This document shows, one piece after another, positions 43,061 through 53,309 of a stretch of DNA of 64,000 nt (position 1 is its first letter; each line of letters starts with the position of its first letter). The position numbers and the translations under genes are program-made. The stretch is from Candidatus Tepidiaquacellales bacterium UBA2330 (GTDB lineage Bacteria; Bacteroidota; Ignavibacteria; Tepidaquicellales; Tepidaquicellaceae): assembly GCA_002344965.1 (NCBI GenBank), contig DDUU01000021.1, forward strand, positions 19,061 through 83,060. The letters run 5' to 3'. The notes below the pieces were generated by a model. It was not told where the DNA came from and did not search any database. It saw only the letters and a list, made by a program, of their open reading frames with translations.

Positions 43061-46048
43061 TTACTTTTCTGATTTAATTACCGATAACGCTTCATTCAGC
43101 GAAAGTTTTTTACCCTCTTCATATTGCTTCAAAAATTCTTCTCTGTTCATATTTTCATTTATTTCTGCAAGAATATTCTGTTTGAATATTTCAACACCGG
43201 TTTCAAGTACTCTGTCAGTAGATTTCAGATTGCTTTCGCATGCGCCTGTAAGTTTAGCCGCTAAGTCATACTTTTTGTCTAAACAGTAAATGCCGGCGTA
43301 TATTATTACCGAAACAGCCGAGCTCCATTCATCTCCCGCTTTCTCATTTTCCAGAATACTTTGTTTTAAAAACTCTTTTGACTGATCTCTTTTGTCTGAT
43401 TTTAAAGAGAGAAGTCCGAGTCTGTTCAGAGAATTAACCATTCCCGTTATATCTCCGATCTCAGTTCTAATTGCAAGACTCTCTTCAAGATATTTCATTC
43501 CCTCTTCAAAATTTCCGTATGAGTCATAAACAATTCCAAGTCCGTATTTATAAAATGCTTTTCCGAGTTTATCGCCTAACTGCTCATACAATTCCCCGCA
43601 TTGTTCAAATAAATTTTTTGCGTTCTCAAGGTTATTACGATTGTATGCGACGAGTCCCAGATTTAGAATAGTATTTGCCATTCCGCGCCTGTCGCCTTTT
43701 TCTTTATTTATCAGCAGACTCTCCCCGTAATATTTTTCAGCAGTTTCATAATCTCCCTGATTATCCGCGATCAGTCCGAGATTATGCAGCGGATTTGCTG
43801 TCTGAGTCTTATATCCGATCTCTCTGTAAATTGATAAACTCTCTTCAAAATATGCTTTTGCCTTTTCAATTTCATTCCGGATTACTGAAACCATTCCCAG
43901 ATTATTCAGACTCATTGCGATTCCCCGCCTGTCATCCGCCGACCTGTTGTTAATCAGGCTTTCAGAATAGTATTCATACGCCTTTTGATTGTCTCCCTGA
44001 AAAAAAGAAATTGATCCTAATCCTATCTGCGAAAATGCCATTACGACTTTATCATCATTTTCCCTGCTGAGCGAAAGACTCTTATTTAAGAAACTTCGCG
44101 CTTCTTCAAATTCACCCTGTAATATGGTTAAGTTTCCCTGACTGCAGATGAGCCATGATTTTAACTTCAGACTTATCCCGTCTGCATTATCCAGAATATT
44201 CTCTATAAGTAATTTTCCGGTCGCATAATGTCCCCTGATAAGCCAGAACCTCCCGAGCGCAAAAGCAATGTGACCGCCGGTTTCACTGTTGCCGCTCTTT
44301 GCGGAATACTGAATTGCCGTCTGAAAATTTGAATGTTCGTTTTCAAGTATTTCCAGCCATTTCTCAGCTTCGCTAAGCTCAACTTTCGGACCGGAATCAA
44401 TTGCAAAATCCTTATAATACTTTAAGTGGTTTAGGAAAAATCTTTCCCGCTCATTTATTTCCATTAATTTTTCCTCACCATACTGTTTAATGGTTTCAAG
44501 AATTCTGTATCTGTCTTTTTCTGAATCATAAATGATAACTGATTTTTCAGTAAGTGAACTCAGCAGGTCGAGAATGTCATGCTTTTGTATTTTATCATCC
44601 GAACATATTTCTTCCGCAGCTTCCAGCGTCCATCCTCCGCTGAATACTGACAGTCTGCCCCATAGTGTTTTTTCATTTTCAGACAGCAGATCATAGCTCC
44701 AGTCTATCATTGCCTTAAGAGTCTGCTGTCTCTGCAGTGATGTCCGGTTACCTCCTGTCAAAAGCTTGAATCTGTTATTCAGTCTTTCATAAATTTTATT
44801 CAGTGTTAATACTTTTATCCTAACGGCTGCAAGTTCAATCGCAAGGGGTATTCCGTCAAGCCGGCAGCAAATCTGTACAAGATAAAATGTGTTTTCATTG
44901 TTGACTCTGAAATCCGGATTCACTGAAAGTGCTCTTTCTGTAAATAACCGTATTGCTTCAAATTGCATAAGCTGTTCCGGATTATTTTTTTTGTTAATAT
45001 CGGGAAGAGTAAGTGAAGGAGTTCTTAAGATTTTTTCGCCTGAACAGTTCAGTGATTCGCGGCTTGTCGAAAGTATTTTTATCTCCGGACATTTACTCAA
45101 TATCAGCTCTGACAATTTTGCGCATTCCGAAATGAGATGTTCGCAATTGTCTAAAATTATCAGCAGCTCTTTATCTTTTAAATATTCAGTAAGAGATTCT
45201 TCTATATTTTTACCGGGAATTTCCTTTGAGCCGATGGAATTCAGCATTGTCTGTGCTACAAGCGATCTGTCCGAAACCGCTGCCAGCTCGACAATAATAA
45301 CTCCGTTTGAGTATTCATCAATCAAGTCAGCGCCTGCCTGCATTGCAAGCCGTGTCTTGCCTGATCCTCCTGTCCCGATCAGCGTGAGCAGTCTCGAATT
45401 CATCAGACCTGATTTTATTTCTTCAAGTTCTTTTTCACGTCCTATAAAACTGGTCAGCTGTACGGGAAAATTATTCGGTCTGGCGTCAAGCGTTTTAAGA
45501 GAGGGAAACTCTTCCCTTAAGCCGGGAGATATTACCTGATAAAGTCTTATCGGCTGTATAACGTCCTTTAATCTTCTTTCTCCAAGATCACGAAACAAAA
45601 CGCTCCGCTTTGATTCAATGAAATTTAATTTGCATAAATCATAAGCACTGCCGGAAATTATTATCTGCTCACCGTATCCGCATGACATTACTCTTTCTGT
45701 CCGCGCAAGCGTCATGTATCCCATATATCTTTCGCCGTTCCACTCAGCTTTTCCTGTGTGAATTCCTATCCTGATTTTAATTTCCGCATTTTCCCATTTT
45801 TCCCCTGCAAGACTGAGCTGCGCATCGAGAGCGGCTTTTACCGCATCATCCGCTTTTTCAAACACGCAGCTGAATGCATCGCCTGTGATCTCAAATGTAT
45901 ATCCGTTATTTGAGTCAATTGCTTTCTGTAAAAGTTCATTATGTCTTTTCAAAGATTCCTGAAGCGTGTCAGGAAATAACTGCGAAAGCTTTGTGCTGCC
46001 TTCTATATCCGTAAATAAAAAAGTGATTTCTCCTGACGGTAAGTTCAT
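43061..46048 (-). CDS. Class III cyclase-like / NB-ARC (STAND) ATPase / TPR protein, copy 1
   Basis: 995 residues with no membrane segment. Residues ~1-140 are a class III nucleotide cyclase homology domain. Both metal-binding Asps are kept (Asp14 in FTDIEGST, Asp57 in ITGDAF), but the purine-selecting Lys is Glu53 and the transition-state Asn is Ala115, with Arg119 kept. An NB-ARC/AfsR-like ATPase follows (P-loop 225-232 GTGGSGKT, LLIILDNCEHL, STSRESL, GIPLAIELAAVRIK), then a winged-helix-like part and about eight TPRs (~560-960). Such STAND proteins act as nucleotide-driven switches. It lies 68 bases downstream of its paralogue and is probably co-transcribed. Cyclase activity is doubtful. 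Confidence 0.9.
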   Translation of the reverse strand: MNLPSGEITFLFTDIEGSTKLSQLFPDTLQESLKRHNELLQKAIDSNNGYTFEITGDAFSCVFEKADDAVKAALDAQLSLAGEKWENAEIKIRIGIHTGKAEWNGERYMGYMTLARTERVMSCGYGEQIIISGSAYDLCKLNFIESKRSVLFRDLGERRLKDVIQPIRLYQVISPGLREEFPSLKTLDARPNNFPVQLTSFIGREKELEEIKSGLMNSRLLTLIGTGGSGKTRLAMQAGADLIDEYSNGVIIVELAAVSDRSLVAQTMLNSIGSKEIPGKNIEESLTEYLKDKELLIILDNCEHLISECAKLSELILSKCPEIKILSTSRESLNCSGEKILRTPSLTLPDINKKNNPEQLMQFEAIRLFTERALSVNPDFRVNNENTFYLVQICCRLDGIPLAIELAAVRIKVLTLNKIYERLNNRFKLLTGGNRTSLQRQQTLKAMIDWSYDLLSENEKTLWGRLSVFSGGWTLEAAEEICSDDKIQKHDILDLLSSLTEKSVIIYDSEKDRYRILETIKQYGEEKLMEINERERFFLNHLKYYKDFAIDSGPKVELSEAEKWLEILENEHSNFQTAIQYSAKSGNSETGGHIAFALGRFWLIRGHYATGKLLIENILDNADGISLKLKSWLICSQGNLTILQGEFEEARSFLNKSLSLSRENDDKVVMAFSQIGLGSISFFQGDNQKAYEYYSESLINNRSADDRRGIAMSLNNLGMVSVIRNEIEKAKAYFEESLSIYREIGYKTQTANPLHNLGLIADNQGDYETAEKYYGESLLINKEKGDRRGMANTILNLGLVAYNRNNLENAKNLFEQCGELYEQLGDKLGKAFYKYGLGIVYDSYGNFEEGMKYLEESLAIRTEIGDITGMVNSLNRLGLLSLKSDKRDQSKEFLKQSILENEKAGDEWSSAVSVIIYAGIYCLDKKYDLAAKLTGACESNLKSTDRVLETGVEIFKQNILAEINENMNREEFLKQYEEGKKLSLNEALSVIKSEK

Positions 46049-46116
46049 TCGGTATTAATTTTCTATTTTAAAACTCTGTGATTTTTTTTGTTCGGATATT
46101 ATTTTCATTTATGCTT

Positions 46117-48981
46117 TTATTGCTGAATCAGGTTAAGCGCGACTTCCTTTGCGTCATCAAGGTTTAAATCTCTGATCTCATCATTCAGAATATCAAATCT
46201 CTTACCGCTGATTTCTTTCTTTAAGGCAGTAATTATTCTGTCGTTTTCTTCTATCCGCCATTTTGATAATTTAAATTTTACTTCGTTATTTATTTTTTCA
46301 GCAATTAAAAAAAGTTTAGCGGAAAGTTCATAATTGCTTTCGAGAAAGTAATAATTCCCGAGTCCGTAAATACTTAGAATTAATTTTAACTTCTCCGAAT
46401 TTTTGTTGAAGCTTTTTAAACATTTTACAAAAATCTCTTTCGCTTTATGCGTTTCGGTGTTTATTAGCGCAATTTCACCAAGCTTAATGTAGGTGCGGTC
46501 ATATGTGCTGGTAAATCCGAATTCTCGGGATTTGATCATTGACTCCTGATAATATTTTTCAGCTTCAGAATATTTATTTAATACAAAGTTAAGATTTCCA
46601 AGGTTGTACAGTGTGGTAGCAATAGTATACTGATCGTTGATTATTTTTAATTCCGAAAGACCTTCGTTAAAACAGATCTCAGCGTTTACATAGTCGCCAT
46701 CCTGATAATATTTACCTCCTTTGCTTATTAAAATTTTTGCAGCCATATCGGTCTGTCCGAGAGTTTTGTAAATCCCAAGAGCTTCGTCAAGTAATTTTAT
46801 TGTTTCAGCTGTTTCCTTATCGCCTGTAGTAAAAGCTGCAAGGTTACTTTTTACATTCGCTTCAAGTAATTTTTCATCAAGTCCTTCAAGCATATTTAAA
46901 CTTTTTCTGGTCAGCCTGATCGCTTCAGTAATATTCCCTTCAATGAAACAAACTATTCCGAGTACGCTGTATGCATCTGCGGTCTTCACTCTGTTTCCTG
47001 TTGCAATAAAATAGTCGAGTCCCTTTCTCACGTATTTTTCAGCTGCTTCATTCTCATCATGCTGACTTGCCAGAAATCCTAAATTTAAAAATGCTTTGGC
47101 TCTGTGATCACCCTCCATTTCCGGATCAATTTCTATAAGATTTTTTAAAATTGAATATGACTCACTATAATAACCCTTGATCTCATAATATTCGGAAACA
47201 TTTATCGCGAACTTTGCTGAATGTGTCTGAGAATTTTCAAGCCCGCGTTTTAATGCCGATCTTATATTATCTTCATCCGTATCCATTTCTTTTTTCCATT
47301 TTTCTTTTAATCCGTATTCGGCATCACCTTCAAATTTACATGATAATCTGAAGAAATAATTAAAATGCTTTTCGTAAATCGCTGACGACGGATCAAGTTT
47401 TTCAAGACTGTATTGTCTGATGCTTTCCAGCATATTAAATCTTTTTACACCGTCGGTTTCTTTTGAAGTTAAAAGTGATTTGTCAAACAGATTTGACATA
47501 AGATCAAGCACTTCAAAATCTTCAATGCCTTCCCCGCTGCATATTTCCTCAGCCGCTTCCAGACTCCATCCTCCTGAAAAAACCGAAAGTCTGGTAAACA
47601 GCAGTTTTTCTTTTTCCTGCAGAAGATCATAACTCCAGTCTATCATAGCTCTTAAAGTCTTTTGTCTGGGAAGTGCTGTCCTGCTTCCTCCGGTAAGAAG
47701 CTTAAATCTGTTGCTGATATTTTCGAGAATTTTTTCAACATTTAAAAATTTAATTCTTGCCGCTGCAAGCTCTATTGCAAGAGGTAATCCGTCAATCTGA
47801 TGACAAAGCTCAGCCAATGCCGGAGCATTCTCGTTTGTAACCGAAAAATCCGGATTTACCGATACAGCTCTGTCTATAAAAAGTCTGACAGCTTCGTATT
47901 GACTTAATGTATCTGCATTGTTCCTGTCTCTCTTTTCCGGTAACGTAAGAGCAGGTACATGAAACGACGTCTCTCCCGTAATTTTTAATAACTCTCTGCT
48001 GCTTACAATAATTTTTAAATCCTGACAGGAGTGCAGCAGTGTGTTTGAAATTTTCGCGCACTCGCTGACAAGATGTTCACAGTTATCCAATATAAGCAGA
48101 AGCTGCTTCTCTTTCAAAAAATCTGTTATAACTGAAGCAATATCAGCGCCGCCGGATGCTTTAAGATTTAATGCATCAGCTATCACATTTAAAATCTGCG
48201 GAGGATCGTTTACGGATGCAAGCTCAGCAATAAAGACACCGTTTTCAAATTCATCTGCAACTTCATAACCAGTCTGAATTGATAATCTGGTCTTGCCTGT
48301 TCCGCCGGGTCCGGTTAAAGTAAGCAACTTTGATTTCGTCAGCAGCTTTTTTATTTCGGTTAATTCTTTTTCCCTTCCGATAAAAGAAGATACCTGCACA
48401 GGAAGATTGTTTAATCTTTCATCAATTGTTTTAATTGGAGGAAAATCCTGTCTTAGTCCTTTTGAAACGATTTGAAATAATTTTACCGGATTTTTAATGT
48501 CTTTCATTTTTCTCATGCCTAAATCTCTGAATTCAGCGATGTCCGGATTTTGTTCAGCAGCTTTTGAGACAGAAGAAGCTGAGATAAGTATCTGCTCTCC
48601 GTATGCGGAAGACATGATTCTCTGAACTGTTGCAAGAGTTAAATAACCGTTATAGTCTTTTCCTTCCCATTCGGCAACACCGGTATGAATTCCCATTCTG
48701 ACCTTAATGTTTGCTGTATTGTTTTTTTCAGAGCGAAAATATAACTGTGCGCTGACCGCAGCTTTTACAGCGTCAGACGCCTTTTCAAATGCGCAGCAGC
48801 ACGCTTCCTCGCCGGACTTTTTAAATAAAAAACCGTCATTGGCTTTCACGGCTTTCTGAATAATTTCAAAACAATTTATAAGTTGTATCTGAATAATATC
48901 AGGATTATCCTGAGACAGCTTAGCGCTGTCTTCAATTTCAGTGAAAAGAAATGTTACAGTACCCGACGGGGGAGTTATCAT
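46117..48981 (-). CDS. Class III cyclase-like / NB-ARC (STAND) ATPase / TPR protein, copy 2
   Basis: 954-residue paralogue of the downstream gene with the same order: cyclase homology domain (~1-140), NB-ARC ATPase (LTGPGGTGKTRLSIQ P-loop, LLLILDNCEHLVSECAKI, GLPLAIELAAARIK), TPR array (~600-930). The two catalytic Asps are both Glu (Glu15 in FTEIEDSA, Glu58 in KSGEEACCC), one residue is inserted after the second site, and the Asn is Ala (LATVQR). The domain is therefore almost certainly not a cyclase and may bind ligand or partner only. The ATPase motifs are intact. It is the first gene of the pair. Confidence 0.9.
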   Translation of the reverse strand: MITPPSGTVTFLFTEIEDSAKLSQDNPDIIQIQLINCFEIIQKAVKANDGFLFKKSGEEACCCAFEKASDAVKAAVSAQLYFRSEKNNTANIKVRMGIHTGVAEWEGKDYNGYLTLATVQRIMSSAYGEQILISASSVSKAAEQNPDIAEFRDLGMRKMKDIKNPVKLFQIVSKGLRQDFPPIKTIDERLNNLPVQVSSFIGREKELTEIKKLLTKSKLLTLTGPGGTGKTRLSIQTGYEVADEFENGVFIAELASVNDPPQILNVIADALNLKASGGADIASVITDFLKEKQLLLILDNCEHLVSECAKISNTLLHSCQDLKIIVSSRELLKITGETSFHVPALTLPEKRDRNNADTLSQYEAVRLFIDRAVSVNPDFSVTNENAPALAELCHQIDGLPLAIELAAARIKFLNVEKILENISNRFKLLTGGSRTALPRQKTLRAMIDWSYDLLQEKEKLLFTRLSVFSGGWSLEAAEEICSGEGIEDFEVLDLMSNLFDKSLLTSKETDGVKRFNMLESIRQYSLEKLDPSSAIYEKHFNYFFRLSCKFEGDAEYGLKEKWKKEMDTDEDNIRSALKRGLENSQTHSAKFAINVSEYYEIKGYYSESYSILKNLIEIDPEMEGDHRAKAFLNLGFLASQHDENEAAEKYVRKGLDYFIATGNRVKTADAYSVLGIVCFIEGNITEAIRLTRKSLNMLEGLDEKLLEANVKSNLAAFTTGDKETAETIKLLDEALGIYKTLGQTDMAAKILISKGGKYYQDGDYVNAEICFNEGLSELKIINDQYTIATTLYNLGNLNFVLNKYSEAEKYYQESMIKSREFGFTSTYDRTYIKLGEIALINTETHKAKEIFVKCLKSFNKNSEKLKLILSIYGLGNYYFLESNYELSAKLFLIAEKINNEVKFKLSKWRIEENDRIITALKKEISGKRFDILNDEIRDLNLDDAKEVALNLIQQ

Positions 48982-49239
48982 TATTTATTTAATTTCAGAT
49001 TATGAGTAAAGGAATTATACTGTGAGCAAATTTATGAAATACTGACGATGAATGTAAGTTATAAGTCTTCTGTGAAATGAGGTTTGAATTAATACTGTCT
49101 GATTCGATTTTCTTAAATTTTTAATAGAATTTATTTTCCCTTTTTAAAAAATTTTATATTTGGAAATGATTTTCTGACGGAAACTGAAAACAGTTCTTGT
49201 AGTATTTTAAAATATGTTTTGCTATTTTGAAAAATCAAA

Positions 49240-50403
49240 ATGGATTTAAAATTTATTCTGAAATATATTTTCTTATGCCTGACCGTATTTTCAGCTTACG
49301 GTTTTTATTTTGCTTATTCCGAATCTAACCGGAAAACGCCCGTCTGTCTGAACAAAACAGAGCATCATATAATTGACAGCAGTGATTCCTCAGGTTTCAG
49401 CAGTGACGGTCCTGTAATTATTTATGAAGACGGAAAAATTTTAAGCTATTCGGTTTTACCGGAAAACGGCGGTTTTAAAACTTCGGTTGAGAACATAAGT
49501 CAGAATGATATTTTATCTTGTTATGTCGATGAGACCGGTCATCAGTTTAATTTCCGGCTGAAGGAATCTGTAAACGAAGAAGATGATGTCTATGATCTTC
49601 CCGAAAAGATGCTTGTGATATCAGATATCGAAGGCAACTTCAAAGGTTTTCAGTTAATACTAAAAGGAGCGGGAGTTATAAATGAAAATTTTGAATGGGT
49701 ATTCGGAAAGGGGCACCTTGTTCTCGCAGGTGATTTTTTTGACAGGGGATTAAATGTTACGGAATGTCTCTGGCTCATTTATAAGCTTGAATCCGAAGCT
49801 GAAAAGAGCGGAGGGAAAGTTCATTTCATTTTAGGCAATCACGAAATGATGGTTCTCAGAGGAGATCTCAGGTATGTCAGAGCGAAATATATTGCGAACG
49901 CGGATTCACTGAAAATCGGTTACGATAAATGGTTTGCGAAGAATACCGAACTCGGTAAATGGCTGCGAAGTAAAAACGCCATTGAAAAAATAGGAGACTA
50001 TATATTTGTCCATGCCGGTATAAGTAAAGATTTTCCGTTGGATACTTTTTCCCTGACAGACATAAATGTTAATATAAGATCATCAATTGATAAAACCTTT
50101 ACTGACAGAAAAACTTCCAAAGATATTTTTATCGGAAGCGGCGGACCGCTCTGGTACAGAGGGATTATTAAGGAAACCGAAACGCAGGAAGAAGTTGAGA
50201 AAACTCTGAGCTTTTTCAATTCATCAAAGATGATCGCCGGTCATACGATAGTTGACAGCATAAAATATCTTTACGGCGGAAGAGTCATCGCAATAGATCT
50301 TGATCACAAAGAGAATACTGACAAAGGTATTATGTTTGCGCTCTGGTTTGAGAATGGGAATTTTTATGTGATAGACAACAATGGGGTGAAAACAGAATTT
50401 TAG
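49240..50403 (+). CDS. Membrane-anchored calcineurin-like metallophosphatase
   Basis: 387 residues. An N-terminal membrane segment (~5-24) tethers or exports it. The phosphoesterase motifs are VISDIEGNFKGF (GDxHG-type, here DIEGN), LAGDFFDRGLNV, ILGNHEMM, and a C-terminal VHAGIS plus MIAGHT. This pattern is that of PPP-like phosphatases of the Shewanella-type (Shelphs) rather than nucleotidases. Residues ~25-125 are a separate beta-rich N-domain. A small hairpin, ATTTTGA / TCAAAAT, spans the start codon. Monocistronic; substrate unknown. Confidence 0.85.
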   Translation: MDLKFILKYIFLCLTVFSAYGFYFAYSESNRKTPVCLNKTEHHIIDSSDSSGFSSDGPVIIYEDGKILSYSVLPENGGFKTSVENISQNDILSCYVDETGHQFNFRLKESVNEEDDVYDLPEKMLVISDIEGNFKGFQLILKGAGVINENFEWVFGKGHLVLAGDFFDRGLNVTECLWLIYKLESEAEKSGGKVHFILGNHEMMVLRGDLRYVRAKYIANADSLKIGYDKWFAKNTELGKWLRSKNAIEKIGDYIFVHAGISKDFPLDTFSLTDINVNIRSSIDKTFTDRKTSKDIFIGSGGPLWYRGIIKETETQEEVEKTLSFFNSSKMIAGHTIVDSIKYLYGGRVIAIDLDHKENTDKGIMFALWFENGNFYVIDNNGVKTEF

Positions 50404-50712
50404 TTTTTTGTAAAATTAATAGTTTATAACCTCCATATCGTCAATCCTTTGGATGATCCAAAAAATATTTCAATAGGAATCTCACTCATTGCGAATACTT
50501 CTTTCAGATCTTCTTTACTTAACAGGAATTTTGTTTGAATTATTTTGATGTGGGGAAATAATAAATTTAAAGCTAATTTTTAAAAACTAATTATTAACAA
50601 TATATTTAGCTGAATTAACGAATGGGTCGGTGAGGAGAAAGCAATTTAATTTTAGTTTTGAAATTTATAATTTAGTGAAATGAAAATAATTTGATAAATA
50701 TAAAGATTACAA
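50404..50712. other. AT-rich gap before the restriction-modification genes
   Basis: This 309-bp stretch contains no convincing gene, RNA fold or inverted repeat. It becomes visibly more AT-rich towards the methyltransferase, in keeping with acquisition of the restriction-modification pair. It presumably holds the methyltransferase promoter. Confidence 0.45.
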
Positions 50713-52299
50713 ATGATAAAACCCGTGAGAAATGAATTTCCGAGCACTTATGCAGACAGATTAGGACAAATTTATTCCGCCAGAATAACCACTCATTCGA
50801 AGAAAAGTAAAGGACAGTTTTTCACTCCGCTTGAAACCGCGAAATTTATGGCAAGTTTTTATTCGTCAGATAGATCAACTATAAAAATACTTGATCCCGG
50901 ATGCGGCACCTGTATCTTATCTTGTGCTTTAATAGAGAAAATTGTCGGTAATAATAATAAAGTTAAAAAAATCCTGTTAGATATTTATGAATCAGATATA
51001 GATTTGCTAGAATATATAAATTATTCTTTAAGATATTTGAAAAAGTGGCTTCTAAAATTCAATATTAAACTATTATATCAAATATATTCATCTGATTTCA
51101 TTATAGAAAATAAAGATTGTTATTTATCAAGCCCAACTATTTTTAACGACTCCAGTTATCCAACATATGATATTGTAATTATGAACCCACCTTATTTTAA
51201 AATTTCTAAAAACGATAATAGAGCAATTATCGCAAAAACAATAATTAATGGACACCCAAATTTATATTCAATTTTTCTAATGACAGCTGCAAAACTTTTG
51301 AATTCGGAAGGAATTTTAATAGCAATTGTTCCGCGAAGTTTTACATCAGGTAATTATTTTAAAGAGTTTCGCAAAACTTTTTTCGAAGAAATTTTATTAG
51401 AAAATATTCATTTGTTTGGTTCTAGAAAAGAAACTTTCAGTCGTGATAAAATACTTCAGGAAACACTTATTTTTAAGGGAAAGAAAGGTGTTAACAATGG
51501 AGTTACGCATGAAATTTTTTTGACTCATTCAAAGGGAATTAAAGATATCAATAGTGCAAAAGGAAAAAAATTTAAACTATCTGAATTACTAGATTTAAAT
51601 TCATCTGAGAAAATTCTTCACTTACCATTTGATAAAATGGAAAATGAAATTATTAATATTTTCAAATCCTGGAAGGGCAATTTGAAAAAATATGACATTA
51701 AAATTTCAACTGGACCGGTAGTTACTTTTCGGGCTATTGATTATTTGTATGACCTAAATCAAACTGGAAACGACCTTGCACCTTTATTTCAGCTGTATAA
51801 CACTTTACCAATGTCTTTAGAATGGCCTGTTTCGAAAAAAGGAAAAGCCCAATACATTAAAATATCAGATCGATCAAAATCATTACTGATCCCAAACAGG
51901 GATTACATATTTTTGAGACGATTTAGTGCGAAAGATGATAAACGCAGGTTAATTGCGTCTCCATATTTTGCCGGGTTCGTAAATGCAGATTATATAGGTG
52001 TTGAAAATCACTTAAACTATATATATCGTCAAAATGGTAACCTGGAAAAAAACGAGGTATTAGGTTTGTCTGCATTGCTTAATAGTCGTCTATTTGATTC
52101 CTATTTTAGAACATTTAACGGAAATACAAATGTAAGCGCAACCGAAGTAAGAGAAATTCCTTTACCGCCACTTGAAGATATTAAACAGATAGGCAACCAC
52201 ATTCAGAAGAGTAATTCATTAACAAATTCAGATATTGACTTAATTGTGAATTCTTATTTTGACCTAGGTCAACTTTTCGTTGCATATGAAAAAAATTGA
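50713..52299 (+). CDS. N6-adenine DNA methyltransferase of a BsuBI/PstI-type system
   Basis: 528 residues. Motif X (GQFFTPLETA, ~34-43), motif I (ILDPGCGTC, ~59-67) and catalytic motif IV NPPY (158-161) are in the gamma-class order. The C-terminal half is a target-recognition region. It methylates adenine, most likely within the same site as its partner nuclease, inferred CTGCAG from the nuclease family. It overlaps the nuclease gene by 14 bases. Base use is AT-richer than in the neighbours (many AAA, ATT, TTA codons), a sign of horizontal transfer. Confidence 0.93.
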   Translation: MIKPVRNEFPSTYADRLGQIYSARITTHSKKSKGQFFTPLETAKFMASFYSSDRSTIKILDPGCGTCILSCALIEKIVGNNNKVKKILLDIYESDIDLLEYINYSLRYLKKWLLKFNIKLLYQIYSSDFIIENKDCYLSSPTIFNDSSYPTYDIVIMNPPYFKISKNDNRAIIAKTIINGHPNLYSIFLMTAAKLLNSEGILIAIVPRSFTSGNYFKEFRKTFFEEILLENIHLFGSRKETFSRDKILQETLIFKGKKGVNNGVTHEIFLTHSKGIKDINSAKGKKFKLSELLDLNSSEKILHLPFDKMENEIINIFKSWKGNLKKYDIKISTGPVVTFRAIDYLYDLNQTGNDLAPLFQLYNTLPMSLEWPVSKKGKAQYIKISDRSKSLLIPNRDYIFLRRFSAKDDKRRLIASPYFAGFVNADYIGVENHLNYIYRQNGNLEKNEVLGLSALLNSRLFDSYFRTFNGNTNVSATEVREIPLPPLEDIKQIGNHIQKSNSLTNSDIDLIVNSYFDLGQLFVAYEKN

Positions 52300-53221
52300 C
52301 GAGGCAAAGGAAATTCTTAAAGCATTTGGTTTACCCATTTCTCAACAAAACGATATATCTGCTTTTACTTTGTTGGCTCTTTGTAATTTAAGGCCGACTG
52401 ATAATTGGATCAAAGCATCAAAGACTAGTCTAAAAATTACAAAAGGGATAATGAAATTTGTTAAAGCTGTTTATAAAAAAAATTACGCGCCTAACACTAG
52501 AGAAACTTTCAGAAGACAAGTATTACACCAATTTGTTCAAGCAAGAATAGCCGACTATAATCCTGATAATCTTAACTTGCCTGTAAACAGTCCTAATGCA
52601 CATTATGCACTAACTGATTCAGCTTTATCAGTTATAAAATCTTTTAAATCAAAAAATTGGAATAAAGAATTTAAAAAGTTTAATTCAACAAAGGAATCTT
52701 TATTAAAAGATTATAACAAATCAAGAAAGAAAACCTTAATTCCGGTAAAACTGAGTAACGGAAAGACTTTAAAATTATCAGCAGGTAAACATAATATTGT
52801 ACAAGAAGCTGTTATTAGATTATTTGCAACTCGATTTGCTCCCAAAAGTGAGGTGATTTATATTGGTGATACAGCTTTAAAAGATTTATATATGGACGAA
52901 AAACTATTAAAGAAACTGAATATTCCCATAAATAAACACAGCAAATTACCGGATATCATTATTTATAATTCCAAGAATAACTGGATTTATTTAATTGAAG
53001 CTGTAACATCACATGGACCTATTTCACCCAAAAGATTATATGAGTTGGAAGAATTATTAAAAGATTGTAATTCGGCAAAAATATTTGTCACCGCATTTCC
53101 TGATTTCTCTGAGTTTAAAAAGCACACTACAAATATCGCGTGGGAAACTGAAGTTTGGATAGTAGATTTTCCGGATCACTTGATTCATTTTAACGGTGAT
53201 AGGTTTTTTGGACCACGTTAA
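52286..53221 (+). CDS. BsuBI/PstI-family type II restriction endonuclease
   Basis: Counting from ATG at 52286 (MKKIDEAKEIL) the protein has 311 residues; a TTG at 52280 would add two. The N-terminal half is a helical winged-helix domain (TFRRQVLHQFVQARI). The C-terminal half carries the family's PD-(D/E)xK site, PDIIIYNSKNNWIYLIEAVTSHG, with Asp223 and Glu238 and the diagnostic EAVTSHGPIS. BsuBI and PstI cut CTGCAG, so the same site is inferred. Translation is coupled to the methyltransferase by overlap. No control (C) protein gene adjoins it. Confidence 0.92.
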   Translation: MKKIDEAKEILKAFGLPISQQNDISAFTLLALCNLRPTDNWIKASKTSLKITKGIMKFVKAVYKKNYAPNTRETFRRQVLHQFVQARIADYNPDNLNLPVNSPNAHYALTDSALSVIKSFKSKNWNKEFKKFNSTKESLLKDYNKSRKKTLIPVKLSNGKTLKLSAGKHNIVQEAVIRLFATRFAPKSEVIYIGDTALKDLYMDEKLLKKLNIPINKHSKLPDIIIYNSKNNWIYLIEAVTSHGPISPKRLYELEELLKDCNSAKIFVTAFPDFSEFKKHTTNIAWETEVWIVDFPDHLIHFNGDRFFGPR

Positions 53222-53309
53222 TATTGATAATCTTTATTAATTTTCATGATATGCATCAACTTATCCTGGGCTAAATACAAATGATGTAAAATTTATAAGA
53301 TATAAATTC

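Noticed and set aside
44889..45539. 216-codon frame antisense to the copy 1 cyclase-ATPase
   Set aside because: Mirrors conserved NB-ARC codons; low-complexity Ser/Ile composition.
49224..49241. Hairpin over the metallophosphatase start as a translational switch
   Set aside because: Seven A/T-dominated pairs only; likely chance in this AT-rich leader.
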